DNA of 64,000 nt. Source: Acidobacteriota bacterium. GTDB lineage: Bacteria > Acidobacteriota > Terriglobia > UBA7540. How positions within the stretch are numbered: position 1 is the stretch's first letter; each line of letters starts with the position of its first letter. This document shows, piece by piece, positions 36,346 through 43,652 of the stretch. Under the pieces are notes generated by a model. That model ran no database searches. It saw nothing but the letters and a program-made list of their open reading frames with translations, and was not told where the DNA came from. The stretch lies in contig JAKCCV010000001.1 in NCBI GenBank assembly GCA_021838785.1, positions 62,001 through 126,000 on the forward strand, written 5' to 3'. A program made the translations under genes and the position numbers.

Positions 36346-37080
36346 CTATTTGTCCGGGGTCGGACTGATGGCAAACTTTTCCACCTTGATTACGGCGTAT
36401 TTCGAAACCTTCGCCTTGCCCCCCAACCTCTCCTTTGTGCCCACATATACCGACCATTCTCCGTGCTTCTCGCGTTCTAGGACCACATGCACGATTGGGC
36501 CTTCCTGCATGATGCAAGGGTGTTTGTGCATGAAAAGAGCGCCGTATCCCAATGTTCCCAAAGCCAAACCCTTTTGACGTTTTGAGTAACCTGAGGTACA
36601 TGCGAGGAAAATGAGGTGCCCCGAACGCCAAGCACCGTTTTTACTGAGGCTTTGTTTTGAGTCGGCAACCGCTAGCACGACTCCGCTCTTTACATCATGC
36701 AACTGGCGACAAAGTGTATTCGAGTAGGTGTCAATATCATAGCTCTTTGACTGACTGTAAGACGGGCTTGCTGTACCTTCCCCACTTTCTGTGCAGACTG
36801 TTCGAACGTGAACTTTCTGCTCGCCAGAAGCGAGCAATTCGGCGCTGATGAGCGCCCATCGCTGCTTTTTCTTGTGGCGTTGATTCTTCTTATGGTGCTC
36901 GACCCTCTGCCACTGCAGGAGCAGGTTGTTGAGATAAGATGTTTGTTCGGTTGCTGGGAGTTCAATGAAATTGGTTCTAGCTAGTTGATTAGGCGGTGTT
37001 TTGCCTATGCCGGCAGGTAAAAACGCTCCAAGCAATCCCAAGAGAACGGTAAGCAAGACCAGGAGAAACCGGCGCTTCAT
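36346..37080 (-). CDS. Exported protein of unknown function (element cargo)
   Basis: A 244-residue protein from the ATG at 37080, preceded by GAGAGGGGGAGAG. A signal peptide (KRRFLLVLLTVLLGLLGAFLPAGIG) leads to a helical basic stretch (WQRVEHHKKNQRHKKKQRW) and a beta-rich part with four or five scattered cysteines (VRTVCTESGEG, SNTLCRQLHD, IFLACTSGY, HKHPCIMQEG). No catalytic motif is recognised. It looks less GC-rich than neighbouring chromosomal genes. It probably acts with the membrane protein encoded next. Confidence 0.55.
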   Translation of the reverse strand: MKRRFLLVLLTVLLGLLGAFLPAGIGKTPPNQLARTNFIELPATEQTSYLNNLLLQWQRVEHHKKNQRHKKKQRWALISAELLASGEQKVHVRTVCTESGEGTASPSYSQSKSYDIDTYSNTLCRQLHDVKSGVVLAVADSKQSLSKNGAWRSGHLIFLACTSGYSKRQKGLALGTLGYGALFMHKHPCIMQEGPIVHVVLEREKHGEWSVYVGTKERLGGKAKVSKYAVIKVEKFAISPTPDK

Positions 37081-37336
37081 CTCTCCCCCTCTCAATGATT
37101 TTCAAACTGGACAGCATATACAAGGATCGCTCTATGGGTCCGCATTCTATCATATTTGTGCCTTCGAATTCCCGCTGTGCTCCTGCTGGACCCTCACCGT
37201 ACTTCCGGTCAACCCGCCCGTGGAAAGAATCGTATTACCTGCCATCTGCCGATTGAACGTAGGTCAACATAGCGCGAAGCTTGGGCGAGTCCTTGATGCA
37301 TCCGGGGAAAATACCGTGTTTCGCGCCCGGCTCGCG

Positions 37337-37822
37337 TCAGGGAGGCAAATCATCGTCAGTCACCAATGGGCCGGAAGCGTTGACGAATGCCCCGGGCTTT
37401 TCAACCTGCAATTCCAACCCCGCCTCGGCCAGCTTCGCCAAGATGTCCGCCAGTGGCGGGCAGTGGTAGCCTTCCGGCTTCGCCAGCCGCCGGGATAGAT
37501 CGGCAAGGTAGGCCCGGTAGAATTTCCCGGCATTCGTTACCACCCTCACCGGCGCAACCGCGAAGGGCGCTTGCTTGGGCTGGTAGGAAACCAACCGGAC
37601 GCCAGCGGGCAATGCCGCCTGGACTTCCTCAAGGGTCGGCGGCTGGCTCTCGCTATCACGGAGCATGGCCGCCAGAGCCTCGCGATTCCGGCGAAGCTCG
37701 CCGATAATCTCGCGGGCCTCTTGGCAGTCGGCGGGGATGCGGTAGCGGACGGTTTCGCCATGAAGGAATAGCTCCCCGCCACGCTCTCTGAGACGGTCAA
37801 TCGGGCTGGAAATTGCACTCAT
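37337..37822 (-). CDS. Element protein with TubC-N-like N-terminus
   Basis: A 161-residue protein whose start overlaps the replication protein's stop by 4 bp, so they are translationally coupled. The N-terminus (IDRLRERGGELFLHGETVRYRIP...AREIIGELRRNREALAAML) resembles the TubC-N docking fold often seen in small proteins encoded beside mobile-element primases. The C-terminal half has a hydrophobic alpha/beta pattern with RLVSYQPKQAPFAVAPVRVV. Function unknown. Confidence 0.55.
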   Translation of the reverse strand: MSAISSPIDRLRERGGELFLHGETVRYRIPADCQEAREIIGELRRNREALAAMLRDSESQPPTLEEVQAALPAGVRLVSYQPKQAPFAVAPVRVVTNAGKFYRAYLADLSRRLAKPEGYHCPPLADILAKLAEAGLELQVEKPGAFVNASGPLVTDDDLPP

Positions 37823-39678
37823 ATTTGACCCTCCTCGATGTCGGGAACAAGAATCGGTTTTTGCTCCGAAGTGGGAACAAGATTCCGCTCAATATCCATG
37901 CGGGTCTGAGCCGGTTTTTCCGTTTCTTGTTCCCTTGTTCCCGCTATATGTTGGGAACAAGAAAACGAGAAATGATAACGGTAGGGGTCACCACGTTTTC
38001 CACAGCCGTCGCGGAACACCTTGCCTTGCTCCACCAATTGCCGCAGCGCCCGCCTCACAAACTTGGTTTTGCCCTCTACCGCTTCGGTAATCTCCGGCTC
38101 GGTTTTCGGCTCCCCGGCTGCCTTTAAAAAATCGAGGATGTCGCCACTCAGGGTTTCGGTTTCGGCTTCCTCCCGCGTTCCGCCGGTGGAGAGGCGCTTC
38201 GTGTCGGGGTCAAACTGCAAAACAGTTTCCGGCATTTCCTCTCCAAGCCGTTGCACGGTTTGAATCGTCCTGTATCTTTCTGCGCGCTTGAGATAGATAA
38301 GTGTCGCTGGTATGGCGCCAAGGGCAGTTGACCCCAGCGGGGAATCGGTCGGGTCAGCTTTCGGTGCCTTGGACGAATGGTGAAGGAACATAATGTGCGT
38401 TCCCGTTTGGCGGGCCGCGTCAATCAAAGGGCCAAGCACGGCGTAGGTTTCCCCATAGGCTTTTTCGTCTTTGATTCGCGCCAGCCTGATAATTGGGTCA
38501 ATGACTACCAGCCGAGGTTTGTGCTCCAATACCAGCTCGCACAGCGCCCGGATGCCCTCCGGCGGCGCCGCCGCCACGTGAACGTCAATCGGCTCGGTTC
38601 CGTCCGCGCCCATCGCGCGGAAGTCCGCTTTGACGTCCTGCTCCCGCTCTTCGAGGGCGAGATAAATGCACTTACCTTGCTTTGTGGGAAGGCCCAAAAA
38701 CTCCTCGCCGCGAGAGAGCGCAAGGGCAAAGTTGCGGGCAAGGGTTCCCTTGCCGACTTTGGGCTTGGCGAACACGCCGGACACCGTGCCCGCGACAAGG
38801 CGGCCATCCCAAACGTACTCAAGTGGCACGTCCGGTTTTTTCAGTAGCTCGCCCAGCGGGATAAGCGTGAAGCCGTTCGCGTTGGCGGGTTTGTCGGGTT
38901 GCCACTTCGCCACGTCCGCCGGCGTCAGTTCGGGCGTGTCCGCAATCGCCGCAAGCAAAAGTTTTTTGCGCGTGGCGTCATCGGGCAGCTTTTCGCAGAA
39001 CTCCGTCAGGTCTTTCGCTTCGGGCAGCGCTTCAATCAGCTTGACGCTGGTACCAAGTCCAATCAGTGAACGCGCCACGTCGCGAGCATGAGCCAGGCCC
39101 GGCGGATCCGCGTCCGCAATGATTGCCACACGCTTCCCGCGAAGGAATTTCGAATATTCACCCTGCCACTTGCCCGCGCCGCCGGCGTTGCAGGTTGCCA
39201 CAAAGCCGAGCTTGGCCGCCGTCAGGCAGTCCTTTTCGCCCTCGCAAACTATGACAGACTGCGCTTTTATCACGGCAGGCAAGTTAAAGGGCACGTGCCG
39301 CACCCCGCTAACGTTCCAAACCCATTCGCCGTTGCCGTTCCGCCGCCGCTGGCGGAAACCCTTCGGCTCGTAACGGACAACCTGGTACAGCACCTTCCCA
39401 GTTTCATCCGTATAATCATAGGTTGCGACAATCCGGCTCTCGCCCACACCGTTGTTGCTCGGCTTGGAATCCCCGAACAAGTCGGCCATCGTCAGGCCCA
39501 GCGCCGCGAGAATCGCGCCCGTTTCACAACCGGCATGGCAATGCAGAAGAATTCGCCCATCACGCTCGGAAACGCTCAGGCTCGGATTGCGGTCATCATG
39601 GCTGGGGCAACGCGCAATCCAGCCGTCTTTGACGGGCCGAACGTGATCGAGACGCGCGAGAAGTTCGCGGACGGTCAT
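37819..39678 (-). CDS. Zinc-finger / Toprim / RecA-like ATPase replication protein
   Basis: A 619-residue protein from the ATG at 39678 (preceded by GCGAGGACGCA); an in-frame ATG at 39771 would add 31 residues and overlap the excisionase gene. A CHC2-type zinc finger uses C24, H27, C47 and C51. A Toprim domain follows (VIVCEGEKDCLTA, then VAIIADADPPG). The C-terminal RecA-like domain has a Walker A variant PKVGKGTLA near 300 and Walker B LVVIDPI near 389, as in RepA/AAA_25 helicases. It ends with a winged-helix-like part. It should prime and start replication of the excised element. Confidence 0.85.
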   Translation of the reverse strand: MTVRELLARLDHVRPVKDGWIARCPSHDDRNPSLSVSERDGRILLHCHAGCETGAILAALGLTMADLFGDSKPSNNGVGESRIVATYDYTDETGKVLYQVVRYEPKGFRQRRRNGNGEWVWNVSGVRHVPFNLPAVIKAQSVIVCEGEKDCLTAAKLGFVATCNAGGAGKWQGEYSKFLRGKRVAIIADADPPGLAHARDVARSLIGLGTSVKLIEALPEAKDLTEFCEKLPDDATRKKLLLAAIADTPELTPADVAKWQPDKPANANGFTLIPLGELLKKPDVPLEYVWDGRLVAGTVSGVFAKPKVGKGTLARNFALALSRGEEFLGLPTKQGKCIYLALEEREQDVKADFRAMGADGTEPIDVHVAAAPPEGIRALCELVLEHKPRLVVIDPIIRLARIKDEKAYGETYAVLGPLIDAARQTGTHIMFLHHSSKAPKADPTDSPLGSTALGAIPATLIYLKRAERYRTIQTVQRLGEEMPETVLQFDPDTKRLSTGGTREEAETETLSGDILDFLKAAGEPKTEPEITEAVEGKTKFVRRALRQLVEQGKVFRDGCGKRGDPYRYHFSFSCSQHIAGTREQETEKPAQTRMDIERNLVPTSEQKPILVPDIEEGQI

Positions 39679-39760
39679 TGCGTCCTCGCGTTTCCCGAAT
39701 CGCCCTCGGCGTTGCGCCGGTTCGCCCAACGCGGCACGGGCGACGGGTTCGCACAAAAGT

Positions 39761-39979
39761 TTAGCGGCCATCGGCGCACCTCGCGGGGACGCGAGTCATC
39801 AAACGCTGCGCCTCGCCCTCGAAAATGCGGACGGACTTGCCGACTTTCATGTAGTTAATTTTCCGCAACAAAACCCAGCGCCGGATCGTCGCGGGCCGGA
39901 CGTTCAACAGGGCGGCGAACTCTTCGACTCTAAGCAGCCGGCCCGTTCCACCATCATGCTGAATACCTAGATTTGTCAT
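39761..39979 (-). CDS. Excisionase-like / MerR-type DNA-binding protein
   Basis: A 72-residue protein from the ATG at 39979, which follows GGGAGGTGTTTCGT; the long frame upstream is rejected. The core (LLRVEEFAALLNVRPATIRRWVLLRKINYMKVGKSVRIFEGEAQRLM) is the winged-helix fold of Xis/AlpA-type proteins. It probably directs excision and may activate the element's genes. It lies just upstream of the replication gene in the same orientation. Confidence 0.75.
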   Translation of the reverse strand: MTNLGIQHDGGTGRLLRVEEFAALLNVRPATIRRWVLLRKINYMKVGKSVRIFEGEAQRLMTRVPARCADGR

Positions 39980-40095
39980 ACGAAACACCTCCCGATTGCG
40001 ATGGTCGGCGAGCACCGGGTAACAAGAAAACCCCGCAGGGTCGAAAAATTCTTTGTAAACTTCTGATTTGAAAGGGGATATAATTTTTTTATGGG

Positions 40096-40803
40096 TTAGA
40101 TTTTCAAGGTTTGAGATTTGGATGAAGCCTGGGCAAGTTCTTGCTTGACCGCCTCGTGAATGCTGAACATATCCCAAACTTCTGAAGCCTCAAACTGACG
40201 TTGGAAGGCAGCTTCCATCCGCTGGACACTTTCGTAGGCAAAGAAGCGTTGTAGAGCGTTTTCTGATATGTAGCCGGCGTCTTCGCGGGCGGCATGGGCC
40301 AGTTCAACAAGCTCTGCCATTGTGAGATGAACGCCGCGGGCTTTTGCTCCAGCGCGCACTATTATCAAGAATTCTTTGCCGTCGTATCGCTTGACATTCT
40401 GCCGGGCCTTGCCGTTGTCAATAGTGGCCTCTTGCAAGGTTAGATTGCCAATGACAGGGTAGGCCGCCGAAGCATCGGCAAGTGTCTTTACTGCGGGGTT
40501 TTCGTAGGGCCATCTCGTGGTTGCGGCATTCTCCAGGACTTTCTCAAGCTTCCGTCGCGAGCCTCTCACTTGTTCCCGATCTGCCTTGATGGCATCTCTC
40601 AGCTTTTTTAACGCACGAGTGGTTTCACGAAGTCCGCGTCTTACAGGGCGCTTGAAAGGACGCCAGACAGCGTAGCAATAAAGGTGAAACTTTATGAAGT
40701 CCAGCAGGCCGGCACAGCGGAGCTTCTCCCATGCCTTCAAGCCATGAGGCTGCTGTTTGAGTCTTTCGATAAATCCTTGTTCCCACTCGCGCGGGTCTTT
40801 CAT
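40096..40803 (-). CDS. Unrecognised element protein
   Basis: A 235-residue protein; I choose the ATG at 40803 (GGGAGATGGC before it). The frame extends to 40920, but that part contains a perfect TATAAT (minus strand, 40906-40911) and does not look like protein. The product is mostly helical and charged, with RRGLRETTRALKKLRDAIKADREQVRGSRRKLEKVLEN, and a C-terminal part with TMAELVELAHAAREDAGYIS. No family recognised. Confidence 0.5.
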   Translation of the reverse strand: MKDPREWEQGFIERLKQQPHGLKAWEKLRCAGLLDFIKFHLYCYAVWRPFKRPVRRGLRETTRALKKLRDAIKADREQVRGSRRKLEKVLENAATTRWPYENPAVKTLADASAAYPVIGNLTLQEATIDNGKARQNVKRYDGKEFLIIVRAGAKARGVHLTMAELVELAHAAREDAGYISENALQRFFAYESVQRMEAAFQRQFEASEVWDMFSIHEAVKQELAQASSKSQTLKI

Positions 40804-40905
40804 GCCATCTCCCGCATGGCTCCCGGTTTTGGAATGAGGGCGGAAGGCGAGCCGGGATGCGCTCACCTTGTCGGCGGCCAACCTATCCGCCCTTGTTTCA
40901 GAATA

Positions 40906-40911
40906 ATTATA
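40906..40911 (-). promoter_or_regulatory. Candidate -10 element of the leftward element operon
   Basis: A perfect TATAAT on the minus strand about 100 bp before the ATG at 40803. The -35 position is AT-rich without a clear match. It would drive the unknown gene, the excisionase-like gene and the replication gene. Confidence 0.35.
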
Positions 40912-40973
40912 CACCCACATTTCCCCTTATTTTTCTCTTGACAAACCGAAATAGTTTAGGTTAGTTTTGAGGC

Positions 40974-41198
40974 ATGACAAAGCGCGAACTTCGGGAATTC
41001 ACAAGCTGGCTTGGCAAGCGAAGCTATAAGGCAAGGCTGGAGAGGCTAGGCTTGGAGCGAATCCAAGAGATTGCCCGCAAGAATGGCGAACAAGGCGGAA
41101 GGCCGCGCAAGCCGCTTAGCCAGCTTTCAGCCGCCGGGAAGTATCAGCGGCTCCGGCGGGAAAAAGCCAAGGAACGGAGGGAAGTGAGATGGCGCTAA
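40974..41198 (+). CDS. Small basic protein upstream of the integrase
   Basis: A 74-residue, strongly basic protein (TKRELREFTSWLGKRSYKARLERLG, ending EKAKERREVRWR). The ATG follows TTGAGGC. Its end overlaps the integrase start by 10 bp, so the two are coupled. The composition suggests nucleic-acid binding, perhaps a recombination accessory factor. No family recognised. Confidence 0.55.
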   Translation: MTKRELREFTSWLGKRSYKARLERLGLERIQEIARKNGEQGGRPRKPLSQLSAAGKYQRLRREKAKERREVRWR

Positions 41199-42358
41199 AA
41201 CGACGCGGGAAGGGCGGCATCTGGTGGTACAGCTTCAAATTCGGCGGACGGCGGATTCATGAAAGCAGCAAGTCCACAAGCCGGACCGTAGCCCGTGAAG
41301 CCGAGAAGCAGCGCCGTCGCCAGCTTGAAGAGAGTTTCAACCAACTTACCAGGCGGACCTTGCCACCAACGTTCGAGAAAGCCTCTGCCGATTGGCTGGA
41401 AATCAAGCGCCCGCACCTTGCGCCGCGAAGCGTGGAAATTGAGCAAGCCAACCTTGCGCACCTACTGCCGGTTTTCGGCGGGTGGCTGATTACCGACATC
41501 ACCGCCGCGAGCGTTGCGAGGTACCAGCAAGGCCGGATTGCCGAAGGCGCGTCACCCAAGACAATCAACTTGGAAGTCGGCACGGTCCGCGCCATCCTGC
41601 GCCGTCACAAGCTGTGGACCAACCTTCAGGTGGACGTGAAGATGCTTCCAACCCGTGATGACATCGGGCAAGCCCTCAGCCATGAGCAAGAATCCCGGTT
41701 GCTCGAAGAATGCAGCAAGAGCCGTTCACGGTCACTCTATCCCGCCGTGGTTTTAGCCCTATCTACCACGATGCGCTATTCCGAGATTCGACTTCTTAAG
41801 TGGAAGCAGGTTGACTTCATCGGCAGGCGGGTGTGGGTCGGCAAGAGCAAGACGGAGTATGGCGAGGGTAGGCCGATCCCGATGAATGATCGGGCCTTCC
41901 AGGTGATGACGATGTGGGCGGAGACATTCCCGAATCGCCAGCCGGAGCATTACGTGTTCCCAACCGAGAAGTACGGAGCCGCCGGGGATAAGTTCACGCC
42001 TTGCGCTTACGCTACCGACTCCACAAAGCCGATTGGCGATTGGAAAGAAGCATGGGAAGCCGCCCGCGAACGCGCCGGGCTATCCTGCCGGTTTCATGAT
42101 CTCCGTCACACGGCTTGCACGCGGATGCTTGAATCCGGCACGCCGCTTTCCGTTGTGGCTACCATCATGGGATGGAGTCCATCTACCACGGTGAGGATGA
42201 GCCGCCGGTACGGTCACATCGGGCAGGCCGCCCAACTTGAAGCGGTTCGGGCGCTAAATGGTCAAGGCTGTGGAAAAGTACCCAATTTTAGGGGCGAGGT
42301 ACACCAAAAAGTACACCAAATTTCAGGCGAGAAAAACGCCTCAGCCGTAACCAATTGA
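41189..42358 (+). CDS. int: Tyrosine-family site-specific integrase
   Basis: A 389-residue recombinase. An N-terminal arm-binding region (RRGKGGIWWYSFKFGGRRIHESSKSTSRTVAREAE) and a SAM-like core-binding domain precede the catalytic domain. Catalytic residues are R196 (TTMRYSEIR), H303 and R306 (HDLRHT), W329 in place of the second His (GWSPST), and Y341 (RRYGHIG). The last ~25 residues are encoded by the arm-type repeat, giving VHQKVHQI. Its stop lies 6 bp before the 3' end of tRNA-Asn, the site it recombines. Confidence 0.93.
   Translation: MALKRRGKGGIWWYSFKFGGRRIHESSKSTSRTVAREAEKQRRRQLEESFNQLTRRTLPPTFEKASADWLEIKRPHLAPRSVEIEQANLAHLLPVFGGWLITDITAASVARYQQGRIAEGASPKTINLEVGTVRAILRRHKLWTNLQVDVKMLPTRDDIGQALSHEQESRLLEECSKSRSRSLYPAVVLALSTTMRYSEIRLLKWKQVDFIGRRVWVGKSKTEYGEGRPIPMNDRAFQVMTMWAETFPNRQPEHYVFPTEKYGAAGDKFTPCAYATDSTKPIGDWKEAWEAARERAGLSCRFHDLRHTACTRMLESGTPLSVVATIMGWSPSTTVRMSRRYGHIGQAAQLEAVRALNGQGCGKVPNFRGEVHQKVHQISGEKNASAVTN
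42298..42324. repeat. Right copy of 27-bp repeat, inside the integrase gene
   Basis: Identical to 35032-35058 and placed in the last codons of the integrase gene, so the probable arm site doubles as coding sequence. Confidence 0.65.
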
Positions 42359-42360
42359 CA

Positions 42361-42409
42361 AGATTGGCTCCTCGGGCAGGACTCGAACCTGCAACCCTTC
42401 GGTTAACAG
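42361..42409. repeat. Right attachment site (attR) within tRNA-Asn
   Basis: The 49-bp core covers the tRNA 3' end, T arm and anticodon loop, and continues 4 bp beyond the CCA. Strand exchange should occur in or near the anticodon-stem part, as for many tRNA-targeting integrases. Confidence 0.88.
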
Positions 42410-42439
42410 CCGAATGCTCTACCATTGAGCTACCGAGGA
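42365..42439 (-). tRNA. tRNA-Asn(GTT)
   Basis: On the minus strand the acceptor TCCTCGG pairs with CCGAGGA. The D arm is GCTC/GAGC and the anticodon loop CTGTTAA gives anticodon GTT. The T arm is GCAGG-TTCGAGT-CCTGC, and the 3' CCA is encoded. The gene stays intact because the element restores its 3' half. Confidence 0.95.
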
Positions 42440-42548
42440 AAATGCTGGGGCAAGTGGGGTTCTGCGGCGGAGGAGATAGCGCCTGGCTCAAGCCTCCCCG
42501 CCCTTCCACGTCAAGCGCATCGAAACATCGCACCGGGCGCGCCCGCCG

Positions 42549-42737
42549 TTACGGAAGTTTTTTCGGCTCTTCTTTGTGCTCGTCCGTTCCGGCCATGCCA
42601 CCGCGGAGAGCGTCCTTAAACTCGCGGATTCCCTTGCCGAGCCCTTTACCCAGTTCAGGCAACTTGCCTGGCCCAAACAGGATGAGGACAATCAGCAATA
42701 TGAAGAAAAGGTGAACTGGCTCTAACAGTCCGTCCAT
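42549..42737 (-). CDS. tatA: Twin-arginine translocase subunit TatA (copy 2)
   Basis: A 62-residue protein with one membrane helix (LFFILLIVLILFGPGKLPELGKGLG), the FGPGKLPELG hinge and an amphipathic helix (KGIREFKDALRGGMAG). It starts after AAGGAGATTGCA. TatA multimers form the pore for folded proteins. The partner tatC is not in the window. Its second half is almost identical in DNA to the neighbouring copy. Confidence 0.93.
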   Translation of the reverse strand: MDGLLEPVHLFFILLIVLILFGPGKLPELGKGLGKGIREFKDALRGGMAGTDEHKEEPKKLP

Positions 42738-42775
42738 TGCAATCTCCTTCCTGTGCCCAGAGGACGACGAGCTGT

Positions 42776-42961
42776 TTACGCCTTCTTCTCTTCTTCTTTG
42801 CGCTCGTCCGTTCCCGCCATGCCACCGCGGAGAGCGTCCTTAAACTCACGGATTCCCTTGCCGAGCCCTTTGCCCAGTTCCGGCAATTTGCCCGGTCCAA
42901 AGAGAATCAGCACAATGAGCAGAATAAAAAAAAGGTGGATTGGTTGCAACAACCCGTCCAT
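42776..42961 (-). CDS. tatA: Twin-arginine translocase subunit TatA (copy 1)
   Basis: A 61-residue paralogue with the same helix, hinge and amphipathic region; the ATG at 42961 follows GGAAGGAGATGCTG, so the eight-residue upstream extension is rejected. The charged tail differs slightly (DERKEEEKKA). The two genes lie 38 bp apart and are probably transcribed together. Confidence 0.93.
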   Translation of the reverse strand: MDGLLQPIHLFFILLIVLILFGPGKLPELGKGLGKGIREFKDALRGGMAGTDERKEEEKKA

Positions 42962-43037
42962 CAGCATCTCCTTCCGGCGCCTCAAACGCTGCGCTGGTTA
43001 CGACCTCATTATAGCGCAAACGTTTCGGCGGATATAG

Positions 43038-43652
43038 TCAAGATTTCCTTTTCACCCGACGGGCCCTCGAAAACACCATGTTGCCCGGCCGGACTCCCGG
43101 GCGCTGGCAAACCTCCAGGTAGAGCTTTCCGTAGCTGGCGGTAATGTAATCCGCGGGCTTTCGCCGCAGCCGGCGGGCGATCCGATCAATCCCCCTGCGG
43201 GTTCCCTCGATCTCCACATAGTCGCCGATAGGAGTTTCATCCCAAAAAATTCTTTCTGAGCAGCCGCCCCGTCGTGAGGCAGCCGCGTAGGTGGTGCGAA
43301 ATTTCTGGTAGCGAAAAATCTCGTGCAGGCCCGCCGCCCGTAGCATCAATCGCAACCGTCGGGCCGTCTCCTCACTCATCTCCACTTCCATCTCTGGCCG
43401 CACTTTATAGCGACGAGCCGGCCGCGGTGGTCCCTTGAGGGTGAGAAGGCATCGGCCGTTTTCCCGCCGAAGCCGCAACAACAACCCGGCGCGCGTCAGT
43501 CGGCCATCCTCGAAATCGAAAATGAAATTGTCTTCGAATCGTCGAGGAACCGCAACTCGAAACCCAAGTTGCCGGAGAGCGTGATGAATCGGTTCGCCAG
43601 GCCGCAGCCGCAGCTTGATTTCAGTTTCCAGGGAGGCGGGGGCGCTTTTCAC
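43038..43652 (-). CDS. CYTH-domain protein (class IV adenylate cyclase / thiamine triphosphatase-like)
   Basis: A 204-residue protein with the CYTH ExExK signature (ETEIKLRL) at residues ~9-16. Charged strands typical of a triphosphate tunnel follow (RLTRAGLLLRLRRENGRCLLTLKGP, MEVEMSEETARRL, YVEIEGTRRGIDRIA). The fold binds triphosphates with divalent metal. The substrate could be inorganic triphosphate, thiamine triphosphate or ATP. It overlaps the polyprenyl synthase stop by 4 bp. Confidence 0.85.
   Translation of the reverse strand: MKSAPASLETEIKLRLRPGEPIHHALRQLGFRVAVPRRFEDNFIFDFEDGRLTRAGLLLRLRRENGRCLLTLKGPPRPARRYKVRPEMEVEMSEETARRLRLMLRAAGLHEIFRYQKFRTTYAAASRRGGCSERIFWDETPIGDYVEIEGTRRGIDRIARRLRRKPADYITASYGKLYLEVCQRPGVRPGNMVFSRARRVKRKS

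Larger units (their letters stand above)
34840..42409. mobile_element. Integrated element in tRNA-Asn, satellite-like
   Basis: A 7,521-bp element (distance between repeat copies) bounded by a 49-bp direct repeat with one mismatch, at 34840-34888 and 42361-42409. The right copy is part of an intact tRNA-Asn gene and covers its 3' half from the anticodon loop on; the left copy is a displaced tRNA end. The integrase gene abuts the tRNA at the right end. Inside are an excisionase-like gene, a primase/ATPase-type replication gene, an HTH gene and unrecognised genes. There are no capsid, tail, relaxase or secretion genes. This set resembles phage satellites or small integrative elements. Confidence 0.88.

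Noticed and set aside
40938-40943. A consensus TTGACA as the -35 of the integrase operon
   Set aside because: A matching -10 would place the transcription start on or after the start codon at 40974, which does not fit the visible ribosome site.
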